Below are positions 52,603-62,659 of a stretch of 64,000 nt of DNA, piece by piece. The position numbers and the translations under genes were made by a program. The first letter of the stretch is position 1, and each line of letters begins with the position of its first letter. This DNA is from Nioella ostreopsis (GTDB lineage: Bacteria > Pseudomonadota > Alphaproteobacteria > Rhodobacterales > Rhodobacteraceae), in the NCBI RefSeq assembly GCF_004000255.1, contig NZ_RCIQ01000007.1, positions 1-64,000 on the forward strand, read 5' to 3'. Under the pieces are notes generated by a model, which worked only from the letters and a program-made list of their open reading frames with translations, was not told the DNA's origin and did not search any database.

Positions 52603-54003
52603 TCAGCCGTCCAGTTTAGCCACCTGCCGGGCGAAGTCCTCGCCCCGCTGTTCGAAATTGTCATATTGGTCGAAACTGGCCGCCGCCGGGGCCAGCAGCA
52701 CAACCTCGCCCGGCCGGGCTTCCGCCGCCGCGCGGGCCACGGCCAATTCCATGGTGGTGCAGATTTCCGCTTCCGTATCAGTCAGTTGCAGGGCGAATTT
52801 CTCCGCCTCCCGGCCGATCACATAGGCCTTCACCACCGATCCCAGAGCCGGTTTCAGCGTCTCCAGACCACCGTCTTTCTCAAGGCCCCCGCAAATCCAG
52901 CGGATCTTTGGGAACGCAATCAGAGCCTTCGCCGCTGCGTCCACATTCGTGGCCTTGGAATCATTGACGAATTTCACCCCATCCCGCTCCGCAATCAATT
53001 GCGATCGATGCGGCAAACCCTTGAAAGAATGAAAGGATTTCTCGACGATCCGGGGTGCCACCCCGATCGCCCTGACAGCGGCATAGGCACAGCAGGCATT
53101 CTGATGATTATGCGCGCCCGGCAATCCCGGAACCTCCCGCAGATCGATCGAGCCAACCTGCCGCCCCTTGCGCCATTCGGCCAGAAACCCCTTGCGCGCA
53201 AAGACATTCCAACCCGGCCCCGACAGCTTACGCGACGCAGACACCCGAATGAGCCGCCCGTCGCCATTGCCCTCGCTCATCTGCCCCGCAAGGAACGCGC
53301 CCTGGGGCTCATCCACCCCGATCACCGCCCGGTCCGGCCCGCCCTCGGCAAAGAGCCGGCGCTTGGCCGCGAAATAGCCGCCCATACCGCAATGCCGGTC
53401 GAGGTGATCGGGGGAAAGGTTTGTGAAAACAGCCACATCAGGGGTGAGAGAGCGGGCCAGCTCGGTCTGGTAGCTCGACAGCTCCAGCACGATCACCTCG
53501 CCATCCACCGGCGGATCAATGTCCAGAACCCCGCGTCCGATATTGCCCGCAAGCTGCACCGGCGTGCCGTTTTCCTCAAGGATATGCGCGATCAGCGCCG
53601 ACGTTGTCGATTTCCCGTTCGACCCCGTCACCGCGATGACGCGCGGCGGCGTGTCCATCTCGTCCCAGCCCGAGGCTGCAAGCGAGCGGAAGAACAGCCC
53701 GATATCGTTGTCGACCGGCACCCCCGCCTCATAGGCCGCCGCAATCGCCTTGTGCGGCGCGGGGTAGAGATGCGGAATGCCGGGGCTGGTGATCAGCATG
53801 GCGCATTCGTCCAATGCGCCGGGACGGGTCAGGTCGGCAAGCACAAAGCCCTCGGCCTCCGCCGCCTCGCGCCCCTTGGCGCCATCGTCCCAAGCCACCA
53901 CATCGGCGCCACCAGCCCGCAGGGCACGCGCCGCCGACAGGCCGGACCGCCCCAGCCCCAGAACCGCCACCTTCTGCCCTTCGACACCCTGAACCGGGAT
54001 CAT
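52603..54003 (-). CDS. murD: UDP-N-acetylmuramoylalanine-D-glutamate ligase
   Basis: 466 residues, adds D-Glu to UDP-MurNAc-L-Ala. [17 protein letters not shown] begins the UDP-binding domain, [21 protein letters not shown] is the ATP site (126-133), [11 protein letters not shown] and [12 protein letters not shown] follow, and the C-terminal domain has [17 protein letters not shown] and [11 protein letters not shown], ending [22 protein letters not shown]. The ATG at 54003 overlaps the ACT gene stop (ATGA). Cytoplasmic. After its stop come the repeat DNA and a strand change, so this is probably the end of the first half-cluster transcript. Confidence 0.97.
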   Translation of the reverse strand: MIPVQGVEGQKVAVLGLGRSGLSAARALRAGGADVVAWDDGAKGREAAEAEGFVLADLTRPGALDECAMLITSPGIPHLYPAPHKAIAAAYEAGVPVDNDIGLFFRSLAASGWDEMDTPPRVIAVTGSNGKSTTSALIAHILEENGTPVQLAGNIGRGVLDIDPPVDGEVIVLELSSYQTELARSLTPDVAVFTNLSPDHLDRHCGMGGYFAAKRRLFAEGGPDRAVIGVDEPQGAFLAGQMSEGNGDGRLIRVSASRKLSGPGWNVFARKGFLAEWRKGRQVGSIDLREVPGLPGAHNHQNACCAYAAVRAIGVAPRIVEKSFHSFKGLPHRSQLIAERDGVKFVNDSKATNVDAAAKALIAFPKIRWICGGLEKDGGLETLKPALGSVVKAYVIGREAEKFALQLTDTEAEICTTMELAVARAAAEARPGEVVLLAPAAASFDQYDNFEQRGEDFARQVAKLDG

Positions 54004-54407
54004 GCCTCGCCCTCCGCATCCGCTAGTGCCTTCAGTATTGCCAGCGCGCGGGGGGCGTCTGCAAGCGGCACGAAAGCGTGGTCATGATGGAAGGCCGCGA
54101 CCATGTTGCAGGCGATGCCCGCATCGGCAAGCGCCGTCGCCACGGCGGCGGTCAGCCCCACGCCGTCCAATGCGGAATGAACGGTCAGGGTGATGCGCGC
54201 CATGGGCAGGTCGCTGGAAAGCCCAAGTGCCTCTGCGTCCTCTTCCGACAGGATCAGCGACAGGCCCTCATCTTCTTGAAACATGGCCAGAGGCGAGGCC
54301 CGCGCAGCGATTTCAGGATCAGCAACGAGACAGAAATGCCAGGTGGACGGATCGAGCACCGGCGCCATGCCCCGGATCATCCCGGCCCTGTCCCTGACCG
54401 GCCCCAT
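54000..54407 (-). CDS. ACT-domain protein (DUF2241-like)
   Basis: 135 residues. The start [25 protein letters not shown] leads to a two-part ACT-like module: [74 protein letters not shown] fits the COG3602 group. Such proteins bind small ligands, often amino acids, and are usually regulatory. It shares a base with both neighbours: TGATG with mraY and ATGA with murD, so it is locked into the operon. Sensing of an amino acid or wall precursor is a guess. Confidence 0.82.
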   Translation of the reverse strand: MGPVRDRAGMIRGMAPVLDPSTWHFCLVADPEIAARASPLAMFQEDEGLSLILSEEDAEALGLSSDLPMARITLTVHSALDGVGLTAAVATALADAGIACNMVAAFHHDHAFVPLADAPRALAILKALADAEGEA

Positions 54408-55492
54408 CAGCGCAGCTTCAGCGTGGCCAGACCAATCAGCGCAAGGATCAGCGAGATGATCCAGAAGCGGATCACGATCTGCGGCTCGGCCCATCCGCGC
54501 TTTTCGAAATGGTGGTGAATGGGCGCCATCAGGAAGACCCGCTTGCCGGTGCGCTTGAAGTAGAGCACCTGGATGATGACCGACAAAGCTTCGGCCACGA
54601 AGAGGCCGCCGACGATGGCCAGCACGATCTCGTGCTTGGTGCAGACGGCAATCGCGCCAAGCGCGCCGCCAAGGGCCAGCGACCCGGTATCGCCCATGAA
54701 CACGGCGGCGGGCGGCGCGTTATACCACAGAAAGCCAAGTCCGCCACCGATGAGACCGGCGGTGAAAATCAGCAGCTCGCCCGTGCCGGGCACGTAATGC
54801 ACGTCGAGATATTCGGTGAAGTCGACCCGGCCCACGGCATAGGCAATGACACCCAGAGTGGCTGCCGCGATCATCACCGGCATGATCGCCAGCCCGTCCA
54901 GACCATCGGTCAGGTTCACCGCATTGGCGGAGCCCACGATGACGATCATGCTGAAGGGGACGAAGACATAGCCCATGTTCAGCAGCAATTCCTTGAAGAC
55001 CGGGAAGGCCAGTTGCCCCGACAGCTCCGCCGGGTGCACATACATCGCCACCCCGCCCGCAATTGCGGCAATCACCAGACCCAGACCGAAGCGCATCTTG
55101 CCCGACACGCCAGCAGTCGAATTGCGGCTGACCTTGGCGTAGTCGTCGACGAAACCGATGGCCCCGAAGGCGACCGTCACCAGCAGCACCAGCCAGACAT
55201 AGGGGTTATCGAGCCGCGCCCATAGCAGCGTTGACAGGGTCAGCGCCGCAAGGATCAGAAGACCGCCCATGGTCGGCGTCCCGGCCTTCGTCTCGATATG
55301 GCTTTGAGGGCCGTCCTCGCGGATCGGCTGGCCGTTCTGGTATTTCTTGCGCAGAAGGTTGATCAACGGCCGCCCGAAGACAAAGCCGAAGACCAGTGCC
55401 GTAAAGAACGCCCCGCCCGCCCGGAAGGTGATATACCGGAACAGATTAAAAAAGTCGCCGCCATCCGACAGCTCGTTCAGCCAATACAGCAT
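54407..55492 (-). CDS. mraY: phospho-N-acetylmuramoyl-pentapeptide transferase
   Basis: 361 residues with about ten membrane spans; it makes lipid I from UDP-MurNAc-pentapeptide and undecaprenyl phosphate. Motifs: [11 protein letters not shown], the DDYAKV motif in [45 protein letters not shown] and [12 protein letters not shown] with the His cluster. The ATG at 55492 touches the stop of murF (TAG then ATG). Inner membrane, cytoplasmic active site. Confidence 0.98.
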   Translation of the reverse strand: MLYWLNELSDGGDFFNLFRYITFRAGGAFFTALVFGFVFGRPLINLLRKKYQNGQPIREDGPQSHIETKAGTPTMGGLLILAALTLSTLLWARLDNPYVWLVLLVTVAFGAIGFVDDYAKVSRNSTAGVSGKMRFGLGLVIAAIAGGVAMYVHPAELSGQLAFPVFKELLLNMGYVFVPFSMIVIVGSANAVNLTDGLDGLAIMPVMIAAATLGVIAYAVGRVDFTEYLDVHYVPGTGELLIFTAGLIGGGLGFLWYNAPPAAVFMGDTGSLALGGALGAIAVCTKHEIVLAIVGGLFVAEALSVIIQVLYFKRTGKRVFLMAPIHHHFEKRGWAEPQIVIRFWIISLILALIGLATLKLR

Positions 55493-56914
55493 CTAGCGGG
55501 GGTCCTCTTTGCTTTGATGGGCCGCTTGGCCCAATTTTCGCAAGCCGTCAACCGCCAGCGAGAGTTTGGAGCCCTTGGAGCTCTTGATCAGCACGATATC
55601 GCCGGGCCAGAGCAGGCCGGGCAGGAGGCGGGCCATCTCTGCGGCACTGTCCGTGTGGGGACCGCGTTTTTCAGCAGGGAGCACGGCATCGAGATGGGCC
55701 ATGAGCGGGCCGGAGGTGCAGATGAGGTCAATCTTGTCCAGCGCGGGCAGATCGGCCAGACCGGCATGCAGATCGGGGCCGGTCGGCCCCAGTTCTAGCA
55801 TGTCACCAAGGACCGCAATGCGTCGCCCCCTGCCCTGCGGTGTGGCGGCGGCCAGCACGTCGAGGCTTGCGGCCATGGAGGTGGGGGAGGCGTTGAAGGC
55901 GTCGTCGATCAGCTCCACCGCCTGTTCGTCGGTGTCATTGAGCACTATCCGTTCACGCCGCCCGCGCCCGTCCACCGGCTGCCAGGATCCGAGCGCCAAC
56001 ATCGCCCGCGTCACGTCCCGGCCAAGCGCATCGACCACGGCGAGCACCATCAGCGCGTTCTGCGCCAGATGCCGCCCCGGCGCGTCAAGCTTGAAGAGCA
56101 GGTCGTTGCCGTGAAGGGCGGCCTTCACCACGGTCGCACTGTCGGTCAGCGTGACCTCGGCCAGCCTTGCGTCTCCAGTTTCGCCCACGGTGATGACCCG
56201 CGCGCCCTGCGCATCGGCCTTGGCGCGAAGGATGAGCGTGGTGTCGATATCGGCGTTAATCACGGCAATGCCGCCCGGCTCCAGCCCCTCGAAGATCGCG
56301 GCCTTTTCATGGGCGATGCCGTCGACAGACTCGAAGGCCTCCAGATGGACGGCGGCCACCGTGGTGATCACCCCCACATGAGGCCGCGCCATGCGCGACA
56401 GGGGGGCGATTTCGCCGGGGTGGTTCATGCCGATCTCGATCACGGCGAATTCGGTGTCGGCGGGCATGCGGGCAAGCGTCAGGGGCACGCCCCAGTGGTT
56501 GTTGTAGCTCGCCTCTGCCGCGTGGGTCTTGCCAAGGGCCGAGAGCGCAGTGCGCAGCATTTCCTTCGTGGTGGTCTTGCCGACCGATCCGGTCACGGCG
56601 ACGACCTTGGCATCGGTGCGGGCGCGGGCGGCGGTGCCGAGCGCCTCCAGCCCTTGCAGCACATCGGGCACGATCAGAAGCGGTGCATCAGCGGCCACGC
56701 CTTCGGGGATATGACTGACCAGCGCCGCGCCTGCCCCCTTCTCCAACGCTTGCGCCACGAAGTCATGGCCATCGCGGGCGGCCTTCAGCGCGACGAAGAG
56801 ATCGCCGGGCTGGATCGTGCGCGTGTCGATGGAGACGCCGGATACGGACCAGTTCCCACGCGCCTCGCCACCGGTCGCGGCAGCAGCCTCGGCAGCAGTC
56901 CAGAGCGCGCTCAT
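55493..56914 (-). CDS. murF: UDP-N-acetylmuramoyl-tripeptide-D-alanyl-D-alanine ligase
   Basis: 473 residues, attaches D-Ala-D-Ala made by Ddl to finish the pentapeptide. The ATP site is VVAVTGSVGKTTTKEML (105-119); EASYNNHWGVPLTLARMP follows with VIEIGMNHPGEIAPL; the C-terminal half has ELIDDAFNASPTSMAASLDVLAA and IAVLGDMLELGP. The ATG at 56914 overlaps the TGA of murE (ATGA). Cytoplasmic. Confidence 0.97.
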   Translation of the reverse strand: MSALWTAAEAAAATGGEARGNWSVSGVSIDTRTIQPGDLFVALKAARDGHDFVAQALEKGAGAALVSHIPEGVAADAPLLIVPDVLQGLEALGTAARARTDAKVVAVTGSVGKTTTKEMLRTALSALGKTHAAEASYNNHWGVPLTLARMPADTEFAVIEIGMNHPGEIAPLSRMARPHVGVITTVAAVHLEAFESVDGIAHEKAAIFEGLEPGGIAVINADIDTTLILRAKADAQGARVITVGETGDARLAEVTLTDSATVVKAALHGNDLLFKLDAPGRHLAQNALMVLAVVDALGRDVTRAMLALGSWQPVDGRGRRERIVLNDTDEQAVELIDDAFNASPTSMAASLDVLAAATPQGRGRRIAVLGDMLELGPTGPDLHAGLADLPALDKIDLICTSGPLMAHLDAVLPAEKRGPHTDSAAEMARLLPGLLWPGDIVLIKSSKGSKLSLAVDGLRKLGQAAHQSKEDPR

Positions 56915-58395
56915 ATCCGGCCCTCCAGCGCGGCCACGGCGACAGAGGCTTGTTCAACGTCATCAAAGGGATAGATCACGTCGCCCACCTGTTGCCCGGT
57001 CTCGTGTCCCTTGCCCGCAATCAGCAGCGCGTCACCGGGGCCGAGCGCATCGACGCCGCGCAGGATCGCCTCGGCCCGGTCGCCCACATTGGTGGCCTCG
57101 GGACAGCCCGCCATCACCTCGGCCCGGATCGCGGCGGGATCTTCGCTGCGCGGGTTGTCGTCGGTCACGATCAGCACATCGGCATTCTCCGCCGCCGCCC
57201 GGCCCATCAGGGGTCGCTTGCCCCGGTCACGGTCGCCGCCCGCGCCGAACACGATCACCAGCCGCCCCATCACATGCGGGCGCAGCGCCTTCAAAGCGGT
57301 CTCGATACTGTCGGGCGTGTGGGAATAGTCCACATAAACCGGTGCACCGTTTTCGCGGGTCGCGGCCAGTTGCATCCGACCCCGGACACCCTGCACCTGC
57401 TGAAGCACGGCGAAGACCTCCGCCGGTTCCTCGCCCGCGCCGATGACCAGTCCGGCAGCGGTCAGCACGTTCATCGCCTGGAATGCGCCGATCAGATCGA
57501 GCCGCACCTGATAGCTGCTGCCCTGCCAGCGGAAGAGCACATCCTGCCCTGTTTCATCCATCCGCCGCCCGGTGATCTTCAGCCGCGCGCCGTCCGCGTA
57601 TTGGGCGACGGTGATCACCTCGATCTCTCGCCTCTCGCAGATATCGGCCAGCAGCGCGCCCTTGGGGTCGTCGAGGTTGATCACGGCGGTCGATTCCTCC
57701 GGCAACAGTTCCGTGAAGAGCCGCGCCTTGGCGTCGAAATAGGCCTCCATCGTGCCGTGATAGTCGAGATGGTCCTGGGTGAGGTTGGTGAAGGCCGCGG
57801 CGGCCAGATGCACCGCCTCCATCCGCCGCTGGTCGAGCCCGTGCGACGACGCCTCCATCGAACAATGGGTGATCCCCGCCGCCGCCATATCCGCCAGCAG
57901 CCGGTGCAGGGTCAGCGGATCGGGGGTGGTGTGAATGCCGGGGGCGGAAAACGCGCCCTCGACGCCGGTGGTGCCGATATTGGCGGCCTCATGGCCGAGC
58001 GCGGCCCAGATCTGCCGGGTGAAGCTCGCCACGCTGGTCTTGCCATTGGTGCCGGTGACCGCGACCATGGTCTCGGGCTGCGCCCCGAACCACAGCGCGC
58101 AGGCATTGGCGAAGGCGGCCTTCGGGTCCTCGACCACAACGAGGGCCGCGTCTGACCCCGCCAGCTCCTTGGCCGCAATCTCGGCCCCCGCCCGGTCGGT
58201 CAGGATCGCCCCGGCCTTCTGGCGCAGGGCATACTGAATGAACTCGCCCCCATGGACCCGCGTGCCGGGCAAGGCGGCAAAGAGATGGCCGGGTTCCACA
58301 TCGCGGCTGTCCAGCGACACGCCGGTCACATGGGCGTCGCCGCCGCGCGTTGCGGTCAGCCCTAGCGCCGAAAGCGGTTTCGTGTCGGTCGCCAT
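56911..58395 (-). CDS. murE: UDP-N-acetylmuramoyl-tripeptide synthetase
   Basis: 494 residues, adds the third peptide residue. The ATP site TGTNGKTSVASF is at 114-125, and the LTQDHLDYHGTMEAYFDAKARLF segment follows. The DNPR motif near residue 410 (VTDDNPRSEDP) marks specificity for meso-diaminopimelate, as expected of a Gram-negative. I chose the ATG at 58395. A GTG at 58422 is in frame but adds a short unconserved leader. Its stop overlaps murF, and it starts 43 bp after ftsI. Confidence 0.97.
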   Translation of the reverse strand: MATDTKPLSALGLTATRGGDAHVTGVSLDSRDVEPGHLFAALPGTRVHGGEFIQYALRQKAGAILTDRAGAEIAAKELAGSDAALVVVEDPKAAFANACALWFGAQPETMVAVTGTNGKTSVASFTRQIWAALGHEAANIGTTGVEGAFSAPGIHTTPDPLTLHRLLADMAAAGITHCSMEASSHGLDQRRMEAVHLAAAAFTNLTQDHLDYHGTMEAYFDAKARLFTELLPEESTAVINLDDPKGALLADICERREIEVITVAQYADGARLKITGRRMDETGQDVLFRWQGSSYQVRLDLIGAFQAMNVLTAAGLVIGAGEEPAEVFAVLQQVQGVRGRMQLAATRENGAPVYVDYSHTPDSIETALKALRPHVMGRLVIVFGAGGDRDRGKRPLMGRAAAENADVLIVTDDNPRSEDPAAIRAEVMAGCPEATNVGDRAEAILRGVDALGPGDALLIAGKGHETGQQVGDVIYPFDDVEQASVAVAALEGRI

Positions 58396-58438
58396 CTGCC
58401 CCCCAATATCTGCGGGGTCCACGCCCGCGAGTCACATG

Positions 58439-60238
58439 TTATTGTGATGCGCTGGATAGACTATAGGCAAGCTCGGGATCAACGGTCTGCGGACGCAGGC
58501 CCAAAAGCGGCGCGACCCTGCGGATCACCTCTGCCGCCACGGGAACCGCCGTCCAGCCCGCCGTACGGCGGGTCTCACCCAGTACCGAGATCGAGGGTTC
58601 ATCCAGCGTGACAACCAAAACATATTGCGGATCGTTCGACGGGAAGATCGAGGCAAAGGTGGCGATGACCCGGTCTTCGTAGTAGCCGCCATTGGGGTTT
58701 GGCTTGTCCGCCGATCCGGTCTTGCCACCAACTTCATAGCCCGCGATCTCGGCCAGGTTGGCTGTCCCTTCTTCCTCTGCCACCACCGCGCGCAGCATCT
58801 CGCGCAGGGCCAGCGAGGTTTCTTCGGAAATCACCCTCTCACCCAGTTGCGGTTCCGCCTGCCGCTGCAAGGTCGGGCGGACAAGGGTGCCGCCATTGAC
58901 CATCGTGGCATAGGCCGCCGCCAGATGCAGTTGCGTCGCGGAAATGCCGTGGCCGTATGAGATGGTCATCGTCGAAAGCTGCCCCCAGTTCGACGGGTAA
59001 AGAGGCCGTCCCTGCCGCGACTCGATCATCTCGAAATCGAGCGCTTCCAGAAGGCCGAGCCGCCCGAGAAACTGCTGCTGCCGCTCCGGCCCGATCATCT
59101 GCGCCAGCCGCGCGGTGCCGATATTGGAGGATTGCACCAGCACATCGCGCACAGACAGGCGCGGGCCATAGTCGTGGAAATCGTTGATCGAAAAGCCTGC
59201 CATCCGCAGGGGCCCTTGCGTGTCGACCATGGTTTCGGTGGTGACCAGCCCCTCTTCCAACGCTTGCGCAACGGTGAACAGCTTGTAGGTGGACCCCAGT
59301 TCATAGACGCCCTGAATGGCGCGATTGTAGAGCGGGCTTTGCGACGGGTCGCCTTCCAGCAGGGGCCGGGGCCGAGCGTTCGGGTCGAAATCCGGCAGGC
59401 TCGCCAGTGAAATCACCTCGCCCGTATGGGCATCCATCAGCACTGCGGACGCGCCCTGCGCGTTCATGATGGTCATACCGCCGGCCAGAACCTCCTCGAC
59501 CGCCGCCTGAATGGTCAGGTCCAGCGACAGTTCCAGCGCCTCCCCGTTGCGGGCCGGATCGCGCAATTCTTCGTCGAAATGCGCCTCAACTCCGGCCACC
59601 CCGATGATCTCGGCGGCATTGACGGCCTGTTCCCCGAAGCGGGACCCGCCAAGCACATGGGACGCGACGGCCCCGTTGGGATAAAGCCGCATCTCGCGCG
59701 GACCAAAGAGCAGACCGGGTTCGCCCAGATCATGGACAAGCTGTTGTTGTTCCGGGGAAATCGAACCCCTGATCCACATGAATCGCGACCCGGAGGAGAA
59801 GCGGCGCAACAGCGTTTCTTCATCCAGATCGTCGAAGATCGCAGCCAGCCCGGCGGCAGCGGCAGCCGGATCAATCAGCTCGTGCGGATGCACGTAGAGC
59901 GCATTGGTCACGAGATTGGTGGCCAGCACCCTGCCCTGCCGATCGACGATATCGGCGCGGGTGGAAATGATCGTCGTGTCAGAGACGGCGCCGCGCGGCT
60001 CTTCCGGTTCGGACGAGGCCAGAGCCGTCATCTTCACCCCGACGGCGGTAAAGGCCGCGAAGAAGCAGATCGCCAAAACCAGAAGACGGCTTTCGGCACG
60101 CAGGCGCAGGCGGTCGCGCTGCTGTTCATGGCGCAGACGCAGGTTTTCGCGCTCGATCGCGTCGGGGTTTTCCCCCTTCTGGCGGGCATCCAGGATACGG
60201 GCCAGCGGGCGCAGGGCGATGCGGCGGGGGTCGGTCAT
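58439..60238 (-). CDS. ftsI: peptidoglycan D,D-transpeptidase FtsI (PBP3)
   Basis: 599 residues, the septal transpeptidase paired with FtsW. One N-terminal membrane span near residues 52-72 (LLVLAICFFAAFTAVGVKM), then the pedestal domain and the transpeptidase domain with the three catalytic motifs: STYK at 316-319, SSN at 370-372 and KTG near 507 (GGKTGSADKP). The periplasmic RADIVDRQGRVLATNL is typical. The cytoplasmic head (MTDPRRIALRPLARILDARQ) is charged. The ATG at 60238 overlaps the ftsL stop (ATGA). Confidence 0.97.
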   Translation of the reverse strand: MTDPRRIALRPLARILDARQKGENPDAIERENLRLRHEQQRDRLRLRAESRLLVLAICFFAAFTAVGVKMTALASSEPEEPRGAVSDTTIISTRADIVDRQGRVLATNLVTNALYVHPHELIDPAAAAAGLAAIFDDLDEETLLRRFSSGSRFMWIRGSISPEQQQLVHDLGEPGLLFGPREMRLYPNGAVASHVLGGSRFGEQAVNAAEIIGVAGVEAHFDEELRDPARNGEALELSLDLTIQAAVEEVLAGGMTIMNAQGASAVLMDAHTGEVISLASLPDFDPNARPRPLLEGDPSQSPLYNRAIQGVYELGSTYKLFTVAQALEEGLVTTETMVDTQGPLRMAGFSINDFHDYGPRLSVRDVLVQSSNIGTARLAQMIGPERQQQFLGRLGLLEALDFEMIESRQGRPLYPSNWGQLSTMTISYGHGISATQLHLAAAYATMVNGGTLVRPTLQRQAEPQLGERVISEETSLALREMLRAVVAEEEGTANLAEIAGYEVGGKTGSADKPNPNGGYYEDRVIATFASIFPSNDPQYVLVVTLDEPSISVLGETRRTAGWTAVPVAAEVIRRVAPLLGLRPQTVDPELAYSLSSASQ

Positions 60239-60594
60239 GGCAGGTCCTCCGCGTCGGACGCGCTGAACAGGATATCTTCGGCTTCGGCCTCTGCCGGCTC
60301 TGGCGCCTCGGGCCGCCAGATCACCTCATCCATCACCGCGAACTGGTCGGGGGCCATGGGCAAGAGGTTCAGCCGCTCGAAATTCAGGTCAACCAGCTCG
60401 CGCAGGCGGTCGGGGCGGTTCAGATAGGCCCATTCCGCGCGCAGCACGCCAAGCCGCTCGCGTTCCGTCACGATGGCCCGTTGCAGCCGGTCAACCTCAC
60501 GCAGGGCCTGCTGTGTCTGGATGTTCTGGTGATAGGCCCAGTACCCGAGCGCGACCACGGCGACAGCGGCAAGGAAGGTGAGGAAACCACGCAT
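60235..60594 (-). CDS. ftsL: cell division protein FtsL
   Basis: 119 residues, a bitopic divisome protein that pairs with FtsB and FtsQ. A membrane span at about 4-20 (FLTFLAAVAVVALGYWA) is followed by a coiled coil (NIQTQQALREVDRLQRAIVTERERLGVLRAEWAYLNRPDRL) and a short acidic tail. Sequence conservation is low in this family; the identification rests on position between rsmH and ftsI and on topology. The gap to rsmH is 3 nt. Confidence 0.9.
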   Translation of the reverse strand: MRGFLTFLAAVAVVALGYWAYHQNIQTQQALREVDRLQRAIVTERERLGVLRAEWAYLNRPDRLRELVDLNFERLNLLPMAPDQFAVMDEVIWRPEAPEPAEAEAEDILFSASDAEDLP

Positions 60595-60597
60595 GGC

Positions 60598-61611
60598 CTA
60601 GAGGATCTCCGACAGACGGGGCAGGCCCATGATGTCACCATCTGGGGCAGCTGCGGGGGCAGATGTGCGTCGCGCAACCCGCAGCTTGGCGGATCGGGCG
60701 CGGGGGTTGCGGGCAATTTCCGCAGCATCGGGCGCGATCGCCCGGCGCGGGGTCAGGGTGAAACCGGGTTCACGGGCGGCGGCCTCTGGCGCATAGCGCG
60801 AGCCCCCTCCGCCGAAACTGGCGCGGTCCTGAAGGAAGCGCTTGGCGATACGGTCTTCCAGCGAGTGAAAGGTCACCACCGCCAGTTGCCCACCCGGCGC
60901 AAGGGCGCGTTCGGCGGCCATCAGACCATCGGCCAGCTGACCGAATTCATCATTCACCGCGATGCGGATCGCCTGAAAGCTGCGGGTCGCGGGATGGCTT
61001 TGACCCGGCTTGGCGCGAGGCAGGCATTTCTCAACGATTCCTGCCAGTTGCAAGGTGGAACTGATGCGCATTTCCGCCCGCGCCTTGACAATCGCCTTGG
61101 CAATCCGGCGTGCCGCGCGTTCCTCGCCGTAGTGGTAGAGGATATCGGCCAGGGCCGCTTCGGGCGCGTCGTTCACGAGGTCCTCGGCCGACGGCCCCGC
61201 CTGCCCCATGCGCATGTCCAAAGGCCCGTCGCGCATGAAGGAAAAGCCGCGCTCGGCCAGATCGAGCTGCATCGAGGAGACGCCGAGATCCAGCACCACG
61301 CCATCAAGCTGCGGAAACCCGACCTCTGCCGCATGGGCATCCAGCTCGGAAAACGTACCTTCCACTAGGATCAGCCTGTCGCCATATTCCGCCGCCCAAG
61401 GGGCCGCCATCTGGAAAGCCAGCGGGTCGCGGTCCACACCGATCACGCGGTCGGCCCCGGCGGCCAGCAGCCCTCGGGAATAGCCGCCCGCCCCGAATGT
61501 TCCATCGAGCCAGACACCGCTGACCGGCGCGACCGCATTCAGGATCGCATCGAGAAGCACGGGGATATGGGGCTCGGCTGCCGGTGTGTCGGATGCCGCG
61601 CCGCCCGTCAT
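60598..61611 (-). CDS. rsmH: 16S rRNA (cytosine-1402-N4)-methyltransferase
   Basis: 337 residues, also called MraW. It methylates C1402 in the ribosomal decoding centre. [19 protein letters not shown] opens it, the SAM-binding loop is [40 protein letters not shown] and [10 protein letters not shown] follow, and the C-terminal [16 protein letters not shown] is the family signature. The ATG at 61611 overlaps the TGA of mraZ (ATGA). Cytoplasmic. Confidence 0.97.
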   Translation of the reverse strand: MTGGAASDTPAAEPHIPVLLDAILNAVAPVSGVWLDGTFGAGGYSRGLLAAGADRVIGVDRDPLAFQMAAPWAAEYGDRLILVEGTFSELDAHAAEVGFPQLDGVVLDLGVSSMQLDLAERGFSFMRDGPLDMRMGQAGPSAEDLVNDAPEAALADILYHYGEERAARRIAKAIVKARAEMRISSTLQLAGIVEKCLPRAKPGQSHPATRSFQAIRIAVNDEFGQLADGLMAAERALAPGGQLAVVTFHSLEDRIAKRFLQDRASFGGGGSRYAPEAAAREPGFTLTPRRAIAPDAAEIARNPRARSAKLRVARRTSAPAAAPDGDIMGLPRLSEIL

Positions 61612-62120
61612 TCCGGGCCACCCGCTGACTGGCCCACAAGGCTGAGCGGATCGAAGAAATCGCCCTGTCCGAGCGAGGCCAGAATCGCCTCGATATTGTC
61701 TTCGGCGTCCTTGCCGGCCTCGGGGTTGAGAATGTGGAACTGGTCGCCCTTGCCCTGGAACAGCGCCTCCACCCCAAGGTCGATCTTGTCGCGCGCGGCG
61801 GGCGGCAGGACAAGGCGGCCGGTGTCATCCACCGTCGTCGCCTCGCATTTGGCGTAGTAGAAATGCTCCAGCACCGCGCGCAGCGGCGTACCGCGCTGCA
61901 CGGATTTGATCATCGCGTCGATCTCGTCAAACGCGTCGCCGGACAGGCATTCGAGGTAATTCTTCTTGGGGTCGCCATAGGCGATATAGAGACGCGGTGC
62001 GCCGCCGGGGGTGTATTCGCTGTCGGAATTCTGAAGCACACGACGGAACTTGACCGGGATCGACACCCGGCCCTTTCCGTCTACCTTGTTCAGGCTTTCG
62101 CCCTGAAACCTGTGCTCCAC
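61608..62120 (-). CDS. mraZ: transcriptional regulator/assembly protein MraZ
   Basis: About 170 residues with two AbrB-like (SpoVT/MraZ) half-domains: [25 protein letters not shown] and [37 protein letters not shown]. MraZ binds GGG-containing repeats upstream of its own gene and represses the dcw operon. I chose the GTG at 62120 because the family starts just before the F-G-E motif and GAGG lies about 10 nt upstream; the frame is open to 62213. It is the first gene of the cluster. A 10-bp-phased array of GGG boxes lies about 285-320 bp upstream. Confidence 0.93.
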   Translation of the reverse strand: MEHRFQGESLNKVDGKGRVSIPVKFRRVLQNSDSEYTPGGAPRLYIAYGDPKKNYLECLSGDAFDEIDAMIKSVQRGTPLRAVLEHFYYAKCEATTVDDTGRLVLPPAARDKIDLGVEALFQGKGDQFHILNPEAGKDAEDNIEAILASLGQGDFFDPLSLVGQSAGGPE

Positions 62121-62402
62121 GTCCCCGTCCTCATCTGCCCCTTGCGCGGCCCCGGAACGGACAACGGCGGATCGAGCAAGCTGCCACTGCTCAATCCGCC
62201 GCCCTCGTCCCATTTCTGGGGTGTCCGACTACGCGCGCATTACCTGGGGGGGGGATGTCTGCTCTGCCCGCGCGCCGGATCTCTCTATGTCAGCGAATGA
62301 GATTGCCTGTATGAAACTGCCGTTTTTTGTTTTCCGGTCCTTGGTCTTGCGCCTCGGTCCCGGTGATCTCGTTTGCTGTGTGATTGTTGTCTCATGGAAT
62401 GT
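62121..62402. other. mraZ leader without a supported gene
   Basis: The 539-bp gap between mraZ and mrp (62121-62659) holds no reading frame I can support. This part is the presumed mraZ leader of about 280 nt. It contains a run of nine G (62246-62254, C on the coding strand) and an AT-rich stretch near 62300-62340. The rest (62403-62620) holds the GGG boxes and the mrp terminator. Confidence 0.5.
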
Positions 62403-62440
62403 TTTCCCAATCAATCCCTTTTTGTGGGAAAATTCCCCAC
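62403..62440 (-). promoter_or_regulatory. candidate MraZ-binding box array upstream of mraZ
   Basis: On the coding (minus) strand GGG triplets sit at 62436-62438 (GTGGGGA), 62416-62418 (AAGGGATT) and 62406-62408 (TTGGGAAA). The position between the first two (62426-62428) has a GGG on the opposite strand (GTGGGAA). All four boxes are thus exactly 10 bp apart with one inverted. E. coli MraZ binds TGGGN boxes spaced by 5 nt (10-bp period). The match in period and core is seen directly; binding is inferred. Confidence 0.6.
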
Positions 62441-62588
62441 ATCTTGCCAAAGCGCATCCCGAAACACAGGATTTGGTGGGACGCATGGGTCAAAAATGCG
62501 CAGATGAGGTAGAGAGAGCGCGACATCCCACAACATATGGCTGTGTCCGTCGCGCCACATGGCATGGGATTTTTTTCCAGAATTTCAC

Positions 62589-62620
62589 GAAAAACCCCCG
62601 GCCGCAGGGCGGTCCGGGGG
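62589..62620 (-). terminator. rho-independent terminator after mrp
   Basis: On the minus strand GCCCCCGG, a 12-nt loop and CCGGGGG form the stem (plus-strand 62595-62620), followed by TTTTTCG. It is about 40 bp past the stop of the Mrp gene and isolates it from the dcw promoter. Confidence 0.88.
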
Positions 62621-62659
62621 CAATTCCCATGATTTTCCATGTGTCGGGGCTGTCCCGGC

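Noticed and set aside
62474-62492. GGTGGGACGCATGGGTC as a second MraZ box set
   Set aside because: The two GGG cores are 9 bp apart, on the other strand, and not in phase with the main array.
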